This document shows, piece after piece, positions 50,033 through 58,470 of a DNA stretch of 64,000 bases. This DNA comes from Jiangella endophytica (GTDB lineage: Bacteria; Actinomycetota; Actinomycetes; Jiangellales; Jiangellaceae). Position 1 is the stretch's first letter. Every line of letters begins with the position of its first letter. The position numbers were made by a program, and so were the translations under genes. The stretch is taken from the NCBI RefSeq assembly GCF_003427025.1, contig NZ_QVAI01000009.1, positions 232,620-296,619 of the forward strand, in the 5' to 3' direction. Under the pieces are notes generated by a model. That model did no database searches. It worked only from the letters and a program-made list of their open reading frames with translations, and was not told the origin of the DNA.

Positions 50033-50929
50033 ATGGCGCACAGTCCCAGGACCATCCAGCCGGGCGACGTCCAGGACGAGCGGGTGGCCCGGCTGCCGCT
50101 GACCGCTGCTTACACCTGGGCCTACCTGCCGTCCGTCCTCGACGACGAGGGCCGCGCGGTCGACAACGCCGCGGTGGTCAACGGGCGGCTGTGGCCGCTG
50201 CGGTTCGACGAACACCCCACCACCGCCATGTCCGACGACCTCGACGCGCTGGCTGTCGAGGGACTGATCTGCCGGTACGCGGTCGAAGGCCAGTCCTACC
50301 TGCACGATCCGGCGTGGCGACGCCGGCAGCGGCTGGTCCGCCCGGTGAAGTCGGCGCTGCCGCGCTGCCCGGTCCACGACTCCGGCATCCGCGAGTTCGT
50401 CGGCGACACCATCACGTCGGTCCAGGACCAGGTCGGTTCCCTCCTCGGCGGCGCCGCCACCAGCGCCGGCACGACGAAGGTCCGCGACACCGTCGCCCGC
50501 ATCGTCGAGGACGTCACCTTCCCGGTCGACCCCTCCAAGGCAACGGCGTACGGCCAGCGCATCCGCGACTTCCTCGGCGGCGCGCCGGCCCGCCACGACG
50601 ACCACCCCGCTGACGCCTCGCGGTTCCCGGTCGCGGGGACGGCCGACGCCACGGCCGAGCCCGCCGGCGAGGTCGAGTACGACGCCCACGGCGCCGCCGT
50701 CGCGAGGGCCGGCCGCCCCGCCGACGCGGACGCCGAGCCCGATGTCGCAGGCGGGGCCCGCCCGGCCGCCGAGGCGCACGACGAGCAGCGCGACGACCAG
50801 CGCGACGACGACGAGCAGCAGGCGCCGGGCGAGGTCTGGCGCGCCGCGACCGACGACCCCACCAGTGACGTCACCGGCGACCCCGAGGATCACCCGGCCG
50901 ACGACCCCAGCGACCCCGCCGGCCGCTGA
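50033..50929 (+). CDS. Hypothetical protein, wing-like N-terminal part and acidic tail
   Basis: A 298-residue protein with no family that I can name with certainty. Residues 1-110 (LPLTAAYTWAYLPSVLDDEGRAVDNAAVVNGRLWPLR) contain the type of segment seen in small winged-helix replication-like proteins of actinobacteria; the role is only suggested. The C-terminal third is disordered, rich in Asp, Ala and Pro. Start ATG 50033 follows AAGGAG with 6-nt spacing, preferred over an ATG 15 nt upstream. Confidence 0.7.
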   Translation: MAHSPRTIQPGDVQDERVARLPLTAAYTWAYLPSVLDDEGRAVDNAAVVNGRLWPLRFDEHPTTAMSDDLDALAVEGLICRYAVEGQSYLHDPAWRRRQRLVRPVKSALPRCPVHDSGIREFVGDTITSVQDQVGSLLGGAATSAGTTKVRDTVARIVEDVTFPVDPSKATAYGQRIRDFLGGAPARHDDHPADASRFPVAGTADATAEPAGEVEYDAHGAAVARAGRPADADAEPDVAGGARPAAEAHDEQRDDQRDDDEQQAPGEVWRAATDDPTSDVTGDPEDHPADDPSDPAGR

Positions 50930-50977
50930 GCCGCGCCGCCCGGTCCGCCCGCCGTCCCGCACGTTGTCGGCGCGGCC

Positions 50978-50998
50978 GGACACAATGACGCTGTGTCC
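50978..50998. promoter_or_regulatory. Inverted repeat over the dinB start codon
   Basis: GGACACA-N7-TGTGTCC is a perfect 7-bp inverted repeat that includes the GTG start of dinB (50993). CACAAT (50981-50986) would be a -10 element 7 nt before the start, so the mRNA may be leaderless. It does not match the actinobacterial LexA box, so a different regulator is implied. Confidence 0.5.
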
Positions 50999-52021
50999 CG
51001 TTGGGTCCTGCACGTCGACCTCGACCAGTTCATCGCTGCTGTCGAGGTGCTGCGCCGTCCCGAGCTGGCCGGCCGGCCGGTGGTCGTGGGCGGCGACGGC
51101 GACCCGTCCAAGCGCGGCGTCGTGGCCACCGCGTCGTACGAGGCGCGCGTGTTCGGCGTCCACTCCGGCCTCCCGCTGCGCACCGCGCTGAAGCGCTGCC
51201 CTGACGCCGTCTTCCTCCCGGTCGACAAGCCGGCCTACGAGGCGGTGTCCGAGGAGGTCATGGCGACGCTGCGCGAGTTCGGCACGGTCGAGGTGCTGGG
51301 CTGGGACGAGGCGTTCATCGACGCGGGCGAGGCGGGCGACGCCGACCCCGAGGGCGTCGCCCGCCACATCCAGCGCCGCGTCCGCGAGGCCACGGAGCTC
51401 GACTGCACCGTCGGCATCGGCGAGAACAAGCTGCAGGCCAAGCTGGCCACCGGGTTCGGCAAGCCGGCCGGCGTCGCCACGCTCACCTACGACTCCTGGT
51501 TCGACGTCCTCGGCGACCGCCCGGCCGACGCACTGTGGGGCGTCGGCGCGAAGACGGCCAGGAAGCTGGCCGAGATGGACATCCGCACCGTCCGCGACCT
51601 CGCCACCACGCACCCCGACACCGTCGCCGCGCGGTTCGGCCCCACCATCGGCCCGTGGCTGGTGCGCGTCGCGCGCGGCGTCGCGTCAGCGCGGGTCACC
51701 GGCGAGCCGTGGCAGGCGCGATCCCGCGGCAAGGAGTTCACGTTCCAGCGCAACGTCGAGGACTGGAACGAGGTCGAGCGCGAGGTGGTGCGGCTGGCGC
51801 GCGAGGTCGCCGATGAGGTCGTCGCCGAGGGGCGGCCGGCCGTCCGGGTCGTCGTCAAGGTCCGCTACGCCCCGTTCTTCACCTCGACGCACGGCCACAA
51901 GCTGCCCGAGCCCACCAGCGACGGCGACGTGCTCGCCGCGGCGGCGCTGGTGGCGCTGGGCCGGTTCACCGATCGCCGGCCCGTCCGGCTCCTGGGTGTT
52001 CGTGCCGAGTTCGGTGGTTGA
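50993..52021 (+). CDS. dinB: DNA polymerase IV (Y-family)
   Basis: A 342-residue error-prone polymerase used for bypass of damaged template. The catalytic acids are in HVDLDQF (Asp9) and GWDEAFID. In that motif the usual SIDEAF/SxDEA serine is Trp-preceded (LGWDEAF), an atypical residue. The thumb and little-finger domains follow (DALWGVGAKTARKLAEMDI, then KEFTFQRNVEDW). Slightly shorter than E. coli DinB; no obvious beta-clamp peptide at the C-terminus. GTG start. Confidence 0.9.
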   Translation: MSRWVLHVDLDQFIAAVEVLRRPELAGRPVVVGGDGDPSKRGVVATASYEARVFGVHSGLPLRTALKRCPDAVFLPVDKPAYEAVSEEVMATLREFGTVEVLGWDEAFIDAGEAGDADPEGVARHIQRRVREATELDCTVGIGENKLQAKLATGFGKPAGVATLTYDSWFDVLGDRPADALWGVGAKTARKLAEMDIRTVRDLATTHPDTVAARFGPTIGPWLVRVARGVASARVTGEPWQARSRGKEFTFQRNVEDWNEVEREVVRLAREVADEVVAEGRPAVRVVVKVRYAPFFTSTHGHKLPEPTSDGDVLAAAALVALGRFTDRRPVRLLGVRAEFGG

Positions 52022-52023
52022 CA

Positions 52024-52041
52024 CATTCGACATCTCGAATG
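52024..52041. repeat. Short inverted repeat after dinB
   Basis: CATTCGA-CATC-TCGAATG is a perfect 7-bp stem with 4-nt loop, 3 nt after the dinB stop. It may be a weak terminator or a protein site before the sulfite-oxidase-like gene. Confidence 0.5.
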
Positions 52042-52127
52042 CTCTGGACTCTTGACCTAGGTGAGAGGACCATGTCCGCAGGGTGGGGTGGGCGCGCACT
52101 GCAGGCGCGAGGGAACGGGGTGGAACG

Positions 52128-52727
52128 ATGGGGATCGTGTCTCCGGGGTTCCGGAGGAGACGGCGCGACGACGACGTCCAGCTGCCGCCGGGTCAGTACC
52201 TGACCGAGGACTTCCCGGTCCTGTCCGCCGGGCCGACGCCGAACATCCCGCTGGACCGGTGGGAGTTCGTCATCGCCAGCGAGACCGGCCAGGAGTACCG
52301 GTGGACGTGGGACGAGCTGCAGGAACTGCCGGCCGAGGAGCCGACGGTCGACATCCACTGCGTCACCAAGTGGTCCAAGCTGGGCACCTCGTGGCGCGGG
52401 GTGTCGCTCGACCTGCTCATGGAGGACGTCGAGACGACGGCCGACTACGCCCTCGCGCACAGCTACGGGGGCTACACGACGAACCTGCCGCTCGAGGACC
52501 TGCTCGACGGCAAGGCGTGGATCGTCTACGAGTACGAGGGCTCCGAGCTGGCGCCGCAGCACGGCGGGCCGGCGCGGCTGCTGGTGCCGCACCTGTACTT
52601 CTGGAAGTCGGCGAAGTGGGTGCGCGGCCTGCAGCTGCAGGAATTCGACGAGCTGGGGTTCTGGGAGAGCGTCGGCTACCACGACTACGGTGACCCGTGG
52701 CGCGAACAGCGCTACGCGGGCGATTGA
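52128..52727 (+). CDS. Sulfite-oxidase-like molybdopterin protein
   Basis: A 199-residue oxidoreductase with the molybdopterin-binding fold of sulfite oxidase. It has the Mo-ligand cysteine in VDIHCVTKWSKLGTSWRGV, the GGYTTNLPLEDLLDG segment and HGGPARLLVPHLYFWKSAKWVRGL, all typical of the YedY/SO-like short family. No heme or dimerisation domain is present, and no Tat signal is visible, so it is probably cytosolic. It is followed by a flavin reductase and a DUF6510 protein in the same direction, presumably its electron partner and helper. Confidence 0.9.
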   Translation: MGIVSPGFRRRRRDDDVQLPPGQYLTEDFPVLSAGPTPNIPLDRWEFVIASETGQEYRWTWDELQELPAEEPTVDIHCVTKWSKLGTSWRGVSLDLLMEDVETTADYALAHSYGGYTTNLPLEDLLDGKAWIVYEYEGSELAPQHGGPARLLVPHLYFWKSAKWVRGLQLQEFDELGFWESVGYHDYGDPWREQRYAGD

Positions 52728-53461
52728 GCCCCCGGCTCGAGTGGCGCGTCGCGACGCTCGCCGGTGTCCGTCAGGAGACCCCGACCGCGCTGACGTTGCT
52801 GCTCGACGTGCCCGGCTGGCCTGGTCACGTGCCGGGCCAGCACGTCGACGTCCGGCTGACCGACGAGGACGGCTACAGCACCCAGCGCAGCTACTCCCTG
52901 GCCGCCCCGGCCGACGGCGACCGCGTCGAGCTGACCGTCCAGCGGGTGAAGGGCGGGGAGGTGTCGGAGTACCTGACCGACACGTTCTCGGTCGGCGACC
53001 CGGTCGAGCTGCGCGGCCCGGTCGGCGGCTGGTTCGTCTGGCATCCGTCGCGGACGGCGCCGGTGCTGCTGGTGGCGGGCGGGTCGGGCATCGTGCCGCT
53101 GATGGCGATGATCCGGGCGCGACGGCAGGCCCGCAGCCGGGCGCCGTTCCGGCTGATCCACTCCGTCCGCTCGCCGTCCGACCAGTACTACGCGTCCGAG
53201 CTGCGCCGGGCCACCCGCGACGAGGGCGGCCTGGACATCGCGACCGTGTACACGCGGTCGGCGCCCACCGGCAGCGCCCGGCCGCCGCGCCGCATCGGGC
53301 CGGCCGATCTGGAGTTGTACGGCTGGCCGCCGCAGTTCGAGCCCACCTGCTACGTCTGCGGCCCGACCGGGTTCGTCGAGAAGGTGGCGAACACGCTGGT
53401 CGGCCTGGGCCACGACCCGCGCCGCATCCGCACCGAGCGGTTCGGCCCGACAGGAGACTGA
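52697..53461 (+). CDS. FAD-binding ferredoxin-reductase-type oxidoreductase
   Basis: A 254-residue flavoprotein of the FNR/phenol hydroxylase type. FAD site: QRSYSLAAPAD, followed by the NAD(P) site VLLVAGGSGIVPLMAMIRAR and the C-terminal CYVCGPTGFVEKV. No 2Fe-2S domain is fused. It probably passes electrons from NAD(P)H to or from the neighbouring molybdopterin protein. GTG 52697 is used as start (31-bp overlap with the upstream gene); TTG 52724, which overlaps the upstream stop in TTGA, is a plausible alternative. Confidence 0.88.
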   Translation: MARTALRGRLSPRLEWRVATLAGVRQETPTALTLLLDVPGWPGHVPGQHVDVRLTDEDGYSTQRSYSLAAPADGDRVELTVQRVKGGEVSEYLTDTFSVGDPVELRGPVGGWFVWHPSRTAPVLLVAGGSGIVPLMAMIRARRQARSRAPFRLIHSVRSPSDQYYASELRRATRDEGGLDIATVYTRSAPTGSARPPRRIGPADLELYGWPPQFEPTCYVCGPTGFVEKVANTLVGLGHDPRRIRTERFGPTGD

Positions 53462-53463
53462 CC

Positions 53464-53733
53464 ATGACGCAGGAGTACCAGGACGGCAATGCGCTGGCCG
53501 GTCCGCTCGCCGAGTTGTTCGCCGTCGACGTCACCGCCGCCACCGGCCGCTGCGTGAGCTGCGGCGACACCCGCAGGGTCGCGGATCTGCGGGTCTACGG
53601 CCACGCGCTCGGCTGGGTGGCCCGCTGCCCGAGCTGTGAGCACGTGATGCTCCGGCTGGTGCGAGCGCCGGACGCGGCCTGGATCGACCTGCAGGGTACG
53701 CTGAGCCTGCGCGTTCCGCTGCCGCCGGCCTGA
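53464..53733 (+). CDS. DUF6510 family protein with zinc-ribbon cysteines
   Basis: An 89-residue protein. Two CxxC pairs (CVSCG near residue 30 and CPSCE near residue 55) suggest a zinc ribbon. Its place directly after a sulfite-oxidase-like protein and an FAD reductase is a conserved arrangement as far as I recall. Function unknown; possibly an assembly or electron-carrier partner. Confidence 0.8.
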   Translation: MTQEYQDGNALAGPLAELFAVDVTAATGRCVSCGDTRRVADLRVYGHALGWVARCPSCEHVMLRLVRAPDAAWIDLQGTLSLRVPLPPA

Positions 53734-53861
53734 CGACGCCAGCGGGCGTGCCACGGCCGCCGCGCCGGCCGCGGTCGCAGCGCTTCCGGCCGGCGCCGCG
53801 GCGATGCGACGGCGAACGCGGCAGCCCGGCCGACCGGGCGCGGCCCACCGAAATGCCCGGC

Positions 53862-54887
53862 TCACGGCTCGATCAGTCGCACCCCCGTCGACTCACGCAA
53901 CATCAGCCACGCAGGCACGGTGTGTACTCCGCCCTCGACCGGCTGGCCGGCGATCATGTCGAGCAACCGCGTCGCCGCGACCTGGCCCACTTCACGCAGA
54001 TTGGGGTCGACCGTCGTCAACGGCGGCCGGCAGCCCGCTGCCATCGGTTCCCAGTTGTCGAACCCGATGACCGCGATGTCGCCCGGCACTCGCAGCCGCC
54101 GGTCTCGTAGCGTCTCGACGACGCCGCGGGCGATCTGGTCGGAGCCGCAGAAGACGGCGTCGGTGTCGGGCGCCGCATGCAGGAGCATCTCGGCCGCGCG
54201 CCGTCCCCAGTCCTCGCTCCACTCGCCGTAGAACACCTGCCCGCCCGCCAGGCTCAACCCCGCGTCGTCGAGCACCTGGCACAACCCGGCGGCCCGCTCC
54301 CGGGGGTCGGCGAAGCGTTCGGGGCCGGTGATGTGGCCGATGCGGGTGCGGCCGCTGGCCAGCAGGTGCCGCGCAGCCAGGATGCCGCCGCCGATGTCGT
54401 CCGTGGTGACGCAGAAGTCGGCCGGGTCGCTCGACTGCGCGATGACGTAGACCACCGGCACACCGGAGGCCACCGCGAGCGGCGCCCGGGTCTGTTTGCG
54501 GCGGCCGGCGACGATGATGCCGTCGACGCGGCGTTCGTCGAGGGTCTCCGCGTGGTGATGCTCGCGGATGGGGTCGTCGCGGGTGTCGCACAGGAAGACC
54601 GAGACGCGGTCGGCGCCGAGGGCGTCCTCGACACCGAGCATGAGCGGGTTGCCGAACCGGCCGAACCGGTCGGTGGTGATGACGGCGACGGTGTAGGTGC
54701 GGCCGGACTGCAGGCTCTGGGCCAGCGAGTTGGGCCGGAACCCGAGCTCGCGCGCGGCGGCGACGACCCGGGCCCGGGTCTCTTCGCGCAACTGGCCGCG
54801 GTTGTTCAGCGCCTTCGACACCGTCCCGACCGACACGCCGGCTCGTGCGGCGACGTCGCGGACCGTGGGCACCCGCTGCTGGGACAC
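53862..54887 (-). CDS. LacI-family transcriptional regulator (glycan operon 2)
   Basis: A 341-residue repressor. HTH VPTVRDVAARAGVSVGTVSKALNNRGQLR, hinge helix and a periplasmic-binding effector domain with TDRFGRFGNPLMLGVEDAL, DERRVDGIIVAGRR and HITGPERFADPRERAAG. I use GTG 54887 as the start; an ATG at 54920 gives 11 more residues and has no ribosome-binding site. Divergent from the GH127 operon, whose promoter holds a probable operator. Confidence 0.9.
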   Translation of the reverse strand: MSQQRVPTVRDVAARAGVSVGTVSKALNNRGQLREETRARVVAAARELGFRPNSLAQSLQSGRTYTVAVITTDRFGRFGNPLMLGVEDALGADRVSVFLCDTRDDPIREHHHAETLDERRVDGIIVAGRRKQTRAPLAVASGVPVVYVIAQSSDPADFCVTTDDIGGGILAARHLLASGRTRIGHITGPERFADPRERAAGLCQVLDDAGLSLAGGQVFYGEWSEDWGRRAAEMLLHAAPDTDAVFCGSDQIARGVVETLRDRRLRVPGDIAVIGFDNWEPMAAGCRPPLTTVDPNLREVGQVAATRLLDMIAGQPVEGGVHTVPAWLMLRESTGVRLIEP

Positions 54888-54977
54888 CGTTCGATCACCC
54901 CTCCAGGTCGATCCGCTCATTGTGGTCGTGCTTGACGAGTCTGGCGAAGGCGCACTAGCGTGCCGCCAGAAAACCTA

Positions 54978-55006
54978 TTCCGGATACGCACACTACACCG
55001 CATACT
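54978..55006 (+). promoter_or_regulatory. Predicted promoter of the GH127 operon
   Basis: A -35-like TTCCGG (54978-54983) and a -10-like CATACT (55001-55006) are 17 bp apart. The predicted start of transcription is about 55013, at the operator palindrome. Confidence 0.5.
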
Positions 55007-55013
55007 ACGTGCA

Positions 55014-55027
55014 GGAAAACAGTTTCC
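55014..55027. promoter_or_regulatory. Likely LacI operator at the start of the GH127 operon
   Basis: GGAAAACAGTTTCC is a near-perfect palindrome at the predicted transcription start, 13 bp before the GH127 ATG. It is in the divergent region with the LacI gene, so it could repress both directions. Confidence 0.65.
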
Positions 55028-55040
55028 GAAGGTGGTGACC

Positions 55041-57002
55041 ATGACACAGCTCAAGCCGGCCGGCCCGGTGGCGCCGTCCGCCGCGGCCGCCGTCCGGCTC
55101 CGGCCGCTCGGCCTCGGCGGCGTCCGGGTCACCGGCGGCCTGGCGGGGGAGTGGCAGCGACGCACCCGCGACGTCACCGTCCCGCGGGCGGTCGAACTCA
55201 TCGTGTCGACGGGGACGCTGCGCAACCTGGAGATCGCGGCGGGCGAGGCCGAGGGCGTGTTCCGCGGCATGCACTTCGCCGACTCCGACGTCACCAAGGT
55301 GCTCGAGGCCGTGGCCTGGCAGTTGGCCGCCCACGGCCCGGACGCCGCGCTGGAAGAGACCGCCGTCCGATGGGCCGGCGTCCTCGAGCGCGCCCAGCGG
55401 CCCGACGGCTACCTGAACTCCTGGATCCAGGTCGCCGCGCCCGACCGCCGCTACGCGGACCTCGTCTCCAGCCACGAGCTGTACTGCTACGGCCACCTCA
55501 TCCAGGCCGGAGTCGCCCTCGACCGCGCTACGGGGAACGACCGGCTGCTCGCGGTCGCCCGCCGCGCCGCCGACCACGTCGTCGCCGAGTTTCGCCGCGG
55601 CGGCCGCGCCGGCCTCGACGGACATCCCGAGATCGAGACCGCGCTGGTCGAGCTCTACCGGCACACGGGCGAGCGGTCCTACCTCGACCAGGCTGCCCAG
55701 TTCGTGGAACGGCGGGGCCACGGTTTCGCCGGCGAGTCCGACCGGGGCTCGGTCTACCTCGTCGACCACGAGCCGGCCCGCACCGCCACGACGCTGAACG
55801 GCCACGCCGTCCGCGCGCTCTACCTCGAGGCCGGCGTGGTCGATGTCGCGGCCGAGACCGGCGACACCGAGCTGCTGGCCGCGTCCATCCGCCGCTGGGA
55901 CGACACCGTCGCCCACAAGACAGCGCTCACCGGCGGACACGGCTCGCGGCACCTGTTCGAGGCGTTCGGCGACCGCGACGAGCTGCCGCCCGACCAGTCC
56001 TACAACGAGACGTGCGCCGCCGTCGCGAGCATCCACTGGAGCTGGCGGCTGCTGCTGGCAACGGGCGAGTCGCGGTTCGCCGACCTCGTCGAGCGCACGC
56101 TCTACAACACCGTCGCGGCCAGCACGAACGTCCACGGCGACCGCTTCTTCTACGTCAACGCGCTGCAGCGCCGCCCCGACGCCACCCCGCCGCCCAAGGG
56201 CGGGCGCCGTCGCCCCTGGTTCCGGTGTGCGTGCTGCCCGCCCAACGTCGCCCGGCTCATCGGCTCGCTCGGCCACTACGCGGCCACGACCAGCGACGAC
56301 GGCGTCCAGCTGCAGCTGTTCCTGCCGGCGGAGATCGAGACGAACGACGGCGTCCGGCTGACGGTGGCGACGGCGTACCCCGACGACGGCCGCATCCGCG
56401 TCACCGTCGATCAGACCCCCACGCGACCCTGGCGGCTCGAGCTGCGGCTGCCCGCCTGGAGCGCTCCGGACCACACCGCTCTCAGCGTCGCGGGCGCCCC
56501 GGCCGACGTCCGCCCGGACGAGCGCGGTTACCTCGTCGTCGACCGTTTGTGGCGGCCCGGCGACACCGTCGAGCTCGACCTCGACGTCGCTCCGCGGCTG
56601 ACCTACCCGCACCACCGCCTCGACGCGCTGCGCGGCACCATCGCCGTCGAGCGCGGACCGCTCGTGTACTGCTTCGAACAGATCGACCAGCCCGCCGGCG
56701 TCACGCTCGACGATCTCGCGCCGACCGGCGACGACACCCCGACGACGCGTCGGGAGAGCAGCCCCGGGCTGCCCGGACCGGTCACCTTCGTCGACCTCGC
56801 GGCCGACGTCCTGGCCGCGCGGCCCCGCACCGGCCTGCCCTACGGCGCCGCCCCCGCGACCGACCCGGCCGTGCGCGCCCGGGTCGTCGCGCGGGCCGTG
56901 CCCTACCACCTCTGGGACAACCGCGACGGCGGCGCGATGCGCGTCTGGTTGCCCCGCTCACCCCGCCACGGCGCTGCCTCGGCGACCGTCATCGAACCCT
57001 AG
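55041..57002 (+). CDS. GH127 beta-L-arabinofuranosidase-like protein
   Basis: A 653-residue enzyme of the DUF1680/GH127 family that releases L-arabinose from beta-linked arabinofuranosides. The N-terminal (alpha/alpha)6 barrel has NETCAA (Glu323, Cys325) and CACCPPN (Cys396, Cys398, Cys399). These supply the zinc-cysteine active site of the family, where a cysteine is the nucleophile. The C-terminal beta-sandwich domain follows. No signal peptide: intracellular. Start ATG 55041; first gene of the operon. Confidence 0.88.
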   Translation: MTQLKPAGPVAPSAAAAVRLRPLGLGGVRVTGGLAGEWQRRTRDVTVPRAVELIVSTGTLRNLEIAAGEAEGVFRGMHFADSDVTKVLEAVAWQLAAHGPDAALEETAVRWAGVLERAQRPDGYLNSWIQVAAPDRRYADLVSSHELYCYGHLIQAGVALDRATGNDRLLAVARRAADHVVAEFRRGGRAGLDGHPEIETALVELYRHTGERSYLDQAAQFVERRGHGFAGESDRGSVYLVDHEPARTATTLNGHAVRALYLEAGVVDVAAETGDTELLAASIRRWDDTVAHKTALTGGHGSRHLFEAFGDRDELPPDQSYNETCAAVASIHWSWRLLLATGESRFADLVERTLYNTVAASTNVHGDRFFYVNALQRRPDATPPPKGGRRRPWFRCACCPPNVARLIGSLGHYAATTSDDGVQLQLFLPAEIETNDGVRLTVATAYPDDGRIRVTVDQTPTRPWRLELRLPAWSAPDHTALSVAGAPADVRPDERGYLVVDRLWRPGDTVELDLDVAPRLTYPHHRLDALRGTIAVERGPLVYCFEQIDQPAGVTLDDLAPTGDDTPTTRRESSPGLPGPVTFVDLAADVLAARPRTGLPYGAAPATDPAVRARVVARAVPYHLWDNRDGGAMRVWLPRSPRHGAASATVIEP

Positions 57003-57013
57003 GAGAACCGACG

Positions 57014-58453
57014 ATGCCTCTCTCCCCGACCCGACGCCGGCCCGCCCGGCGCCGCCTCGTCCTGGCGCTGACCGCCGCCGCGGCCACGCTCGCGGTCACC
57101 GCGTGCGGGGGCGGTGGCGACGACACCGACGGCGGCAGCGGCGACTCCTCCGAGCCGCTGACGTTCTGGACGCTGGAGTCCGAGCCGAACCGCGTCGCCC
57201 GCACCGAGGCCAACCTCGAGCGGTTCACCGAGCAGACCGGCATCGAGGTCGACCTCGTCACCGTCGAGGAGACCAGCGTCCCGCAGCAGATGATCACCAA
57301 CGCGGCGTCCGGCACGCTGCCCGACGTCGTCGACCACCCGATGGTCATGACGAGCCGCTGGCTGGCCGACGGGCTGCTCGACGCCGAGGCCGCGCAGGAG
57401 GTCGTCGACGAGCTCGACCCGTCGACGTTCCGCGAGGCCGGGCTCGGGTTCGCCACCGTCGACGGCACCGTCGCAGCCGTTCCCACCTCGGGCTGGGGCT
57501 TGATCATGCACTACCGCAAGGACTGGTTCGACGCGGCCGGGCTGGCGCCGCCGACGTCGTTCGAGAACATCCTCGCCGCCGCGCAGGCGCTGCACGACCC
57601 CGGCAACCAGCGCTATGGCATCGTGCTCGGCAACGACCCCGGCCACCAGGTGACACAGCAGATCTTCGAGCACTTCGCGCTGGGCAACGGCTGCCAGCTG
57701 ATCGGCGAGGACGACGAGCTCGCTCTCGACGACGAGCGCTGCGTCGAGACGTTCGAGTTCTACGACGAGCTGCTGCGGAACTACGCGCCCGCCGGCACCT
57801 TCAACAGCGTCGACCAGCGCGCCGCCTACCTGGCCGGCCAGGCCGCCATGATGCCGCAGGGCCCGTTCACGCTGCACCGCCTCGCCGGCCTCGAGGACGC
57901 CGAGCTGGCCAACTGCGCCGAGTGCGCCGCCGACCCCGGCTACCTCGCCACCAACACCGGCATCGTGTCCGAGATCGAGGGCTACCACGGCGACACCGCG
58001 CAGTACGGCCGCATCAGCAACCTCGGCATCACCGTCGACGCCGACACCGAGAACGCCCAGGAGCTGGTGAAGTACCTGGTCGGCGACGGCTACACCGAGT
58101 GGCTCGCGCAGGTTCCCAACGGCATGATCCCCATGCGCACCGGCACCCCCGAGGAGCCGACGGCGTTCGTCGACGCCTGGCAGGAGCTCAACATGGGCGT
58201 CGACCGCGAGGGCACACTCGCCGAGTACTACGGCGACGACACCGTCACCGAGCTGGTCGACGGCGCGCAGAACTTCGACGCGTGGGGCATCCAGCAGGGC
58301 TTCGGCGAGCTCGTCGGCGTGCTGTACGAGCTCACGACCATCCCGGCCGCCGTCGGCGACGTCCAGAACGGCGTGCTGACGCCCGAGGAGGCCGCGGCCG
58401 ACGTCCAGCAGCAGCTGACCGACGAGCTCGAGCTCATCGGGTCCGCCGGCTGA
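57014..58453 (+). CDS. Sugar-binding lipoprotein of the second ABC importer
   Basis: A 479-residue solute-binding protein. The signal peptide ends in lipobox AVTAC (Cys near residue 31) followed by a Gly/Asp/Ser linker. The mature part is a family 1 extracellular protein with EEPTAFVDAWQELN near the C-terminus. Start ATG 57014 with AGGAGA upstream. Substrate expected: arabinose-containing oligosaccharide. Confidence 0.92.
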   Translation: MPLSPTRRRPARRRLVLALTAAAATLAVTACGGGGDDTDGGSGDSSEPLTFWTLESEPNRVARTEANLERFTEQTGIEVDLVTVEETSVPQQMITNAASGTLPDVVDHPMVMTSRWLADGLLDAEAAQEVVDELDPSTFREAGLGFATVDGTVAAVPTSGWGLIMHYRKDWFDAAGLAPPTSFENILAAAQALHDPGNQRYGIVLGNDPGHQVTQQIFEHFALGNGCQLIGEDDELALDDERCVETFEFYDELLRNYAPAGTFNSVDQRAAYLAGQAAMMPQGPFTLHRLAGLEDAELANCAECAADPGYLATNTGIVSEIEGYHGDTAQYGRISNLGITVDADTENAQELVKYLVGDGYTEWLAQVPNGMIPMRTGTPEEPTAFVDAWQELNMGVDREGTLAEYYGDDTVTELVDGAQNFDAWGIQQGFGELVGVLYELTTIPAAVGDVQNGVLTPEEAAADVQQQLTDELELIGSAG

Positions 58454-58470
58454 CCCCGTCAGGACACCCG

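Noticed and set aside
52024..52041. SOS/LexA box near dinB
   Set aside because: CATTCGA-CATC-TCGAATG does not match the CGAAC-N4-GTTCG pattern and is downstream of dinB.
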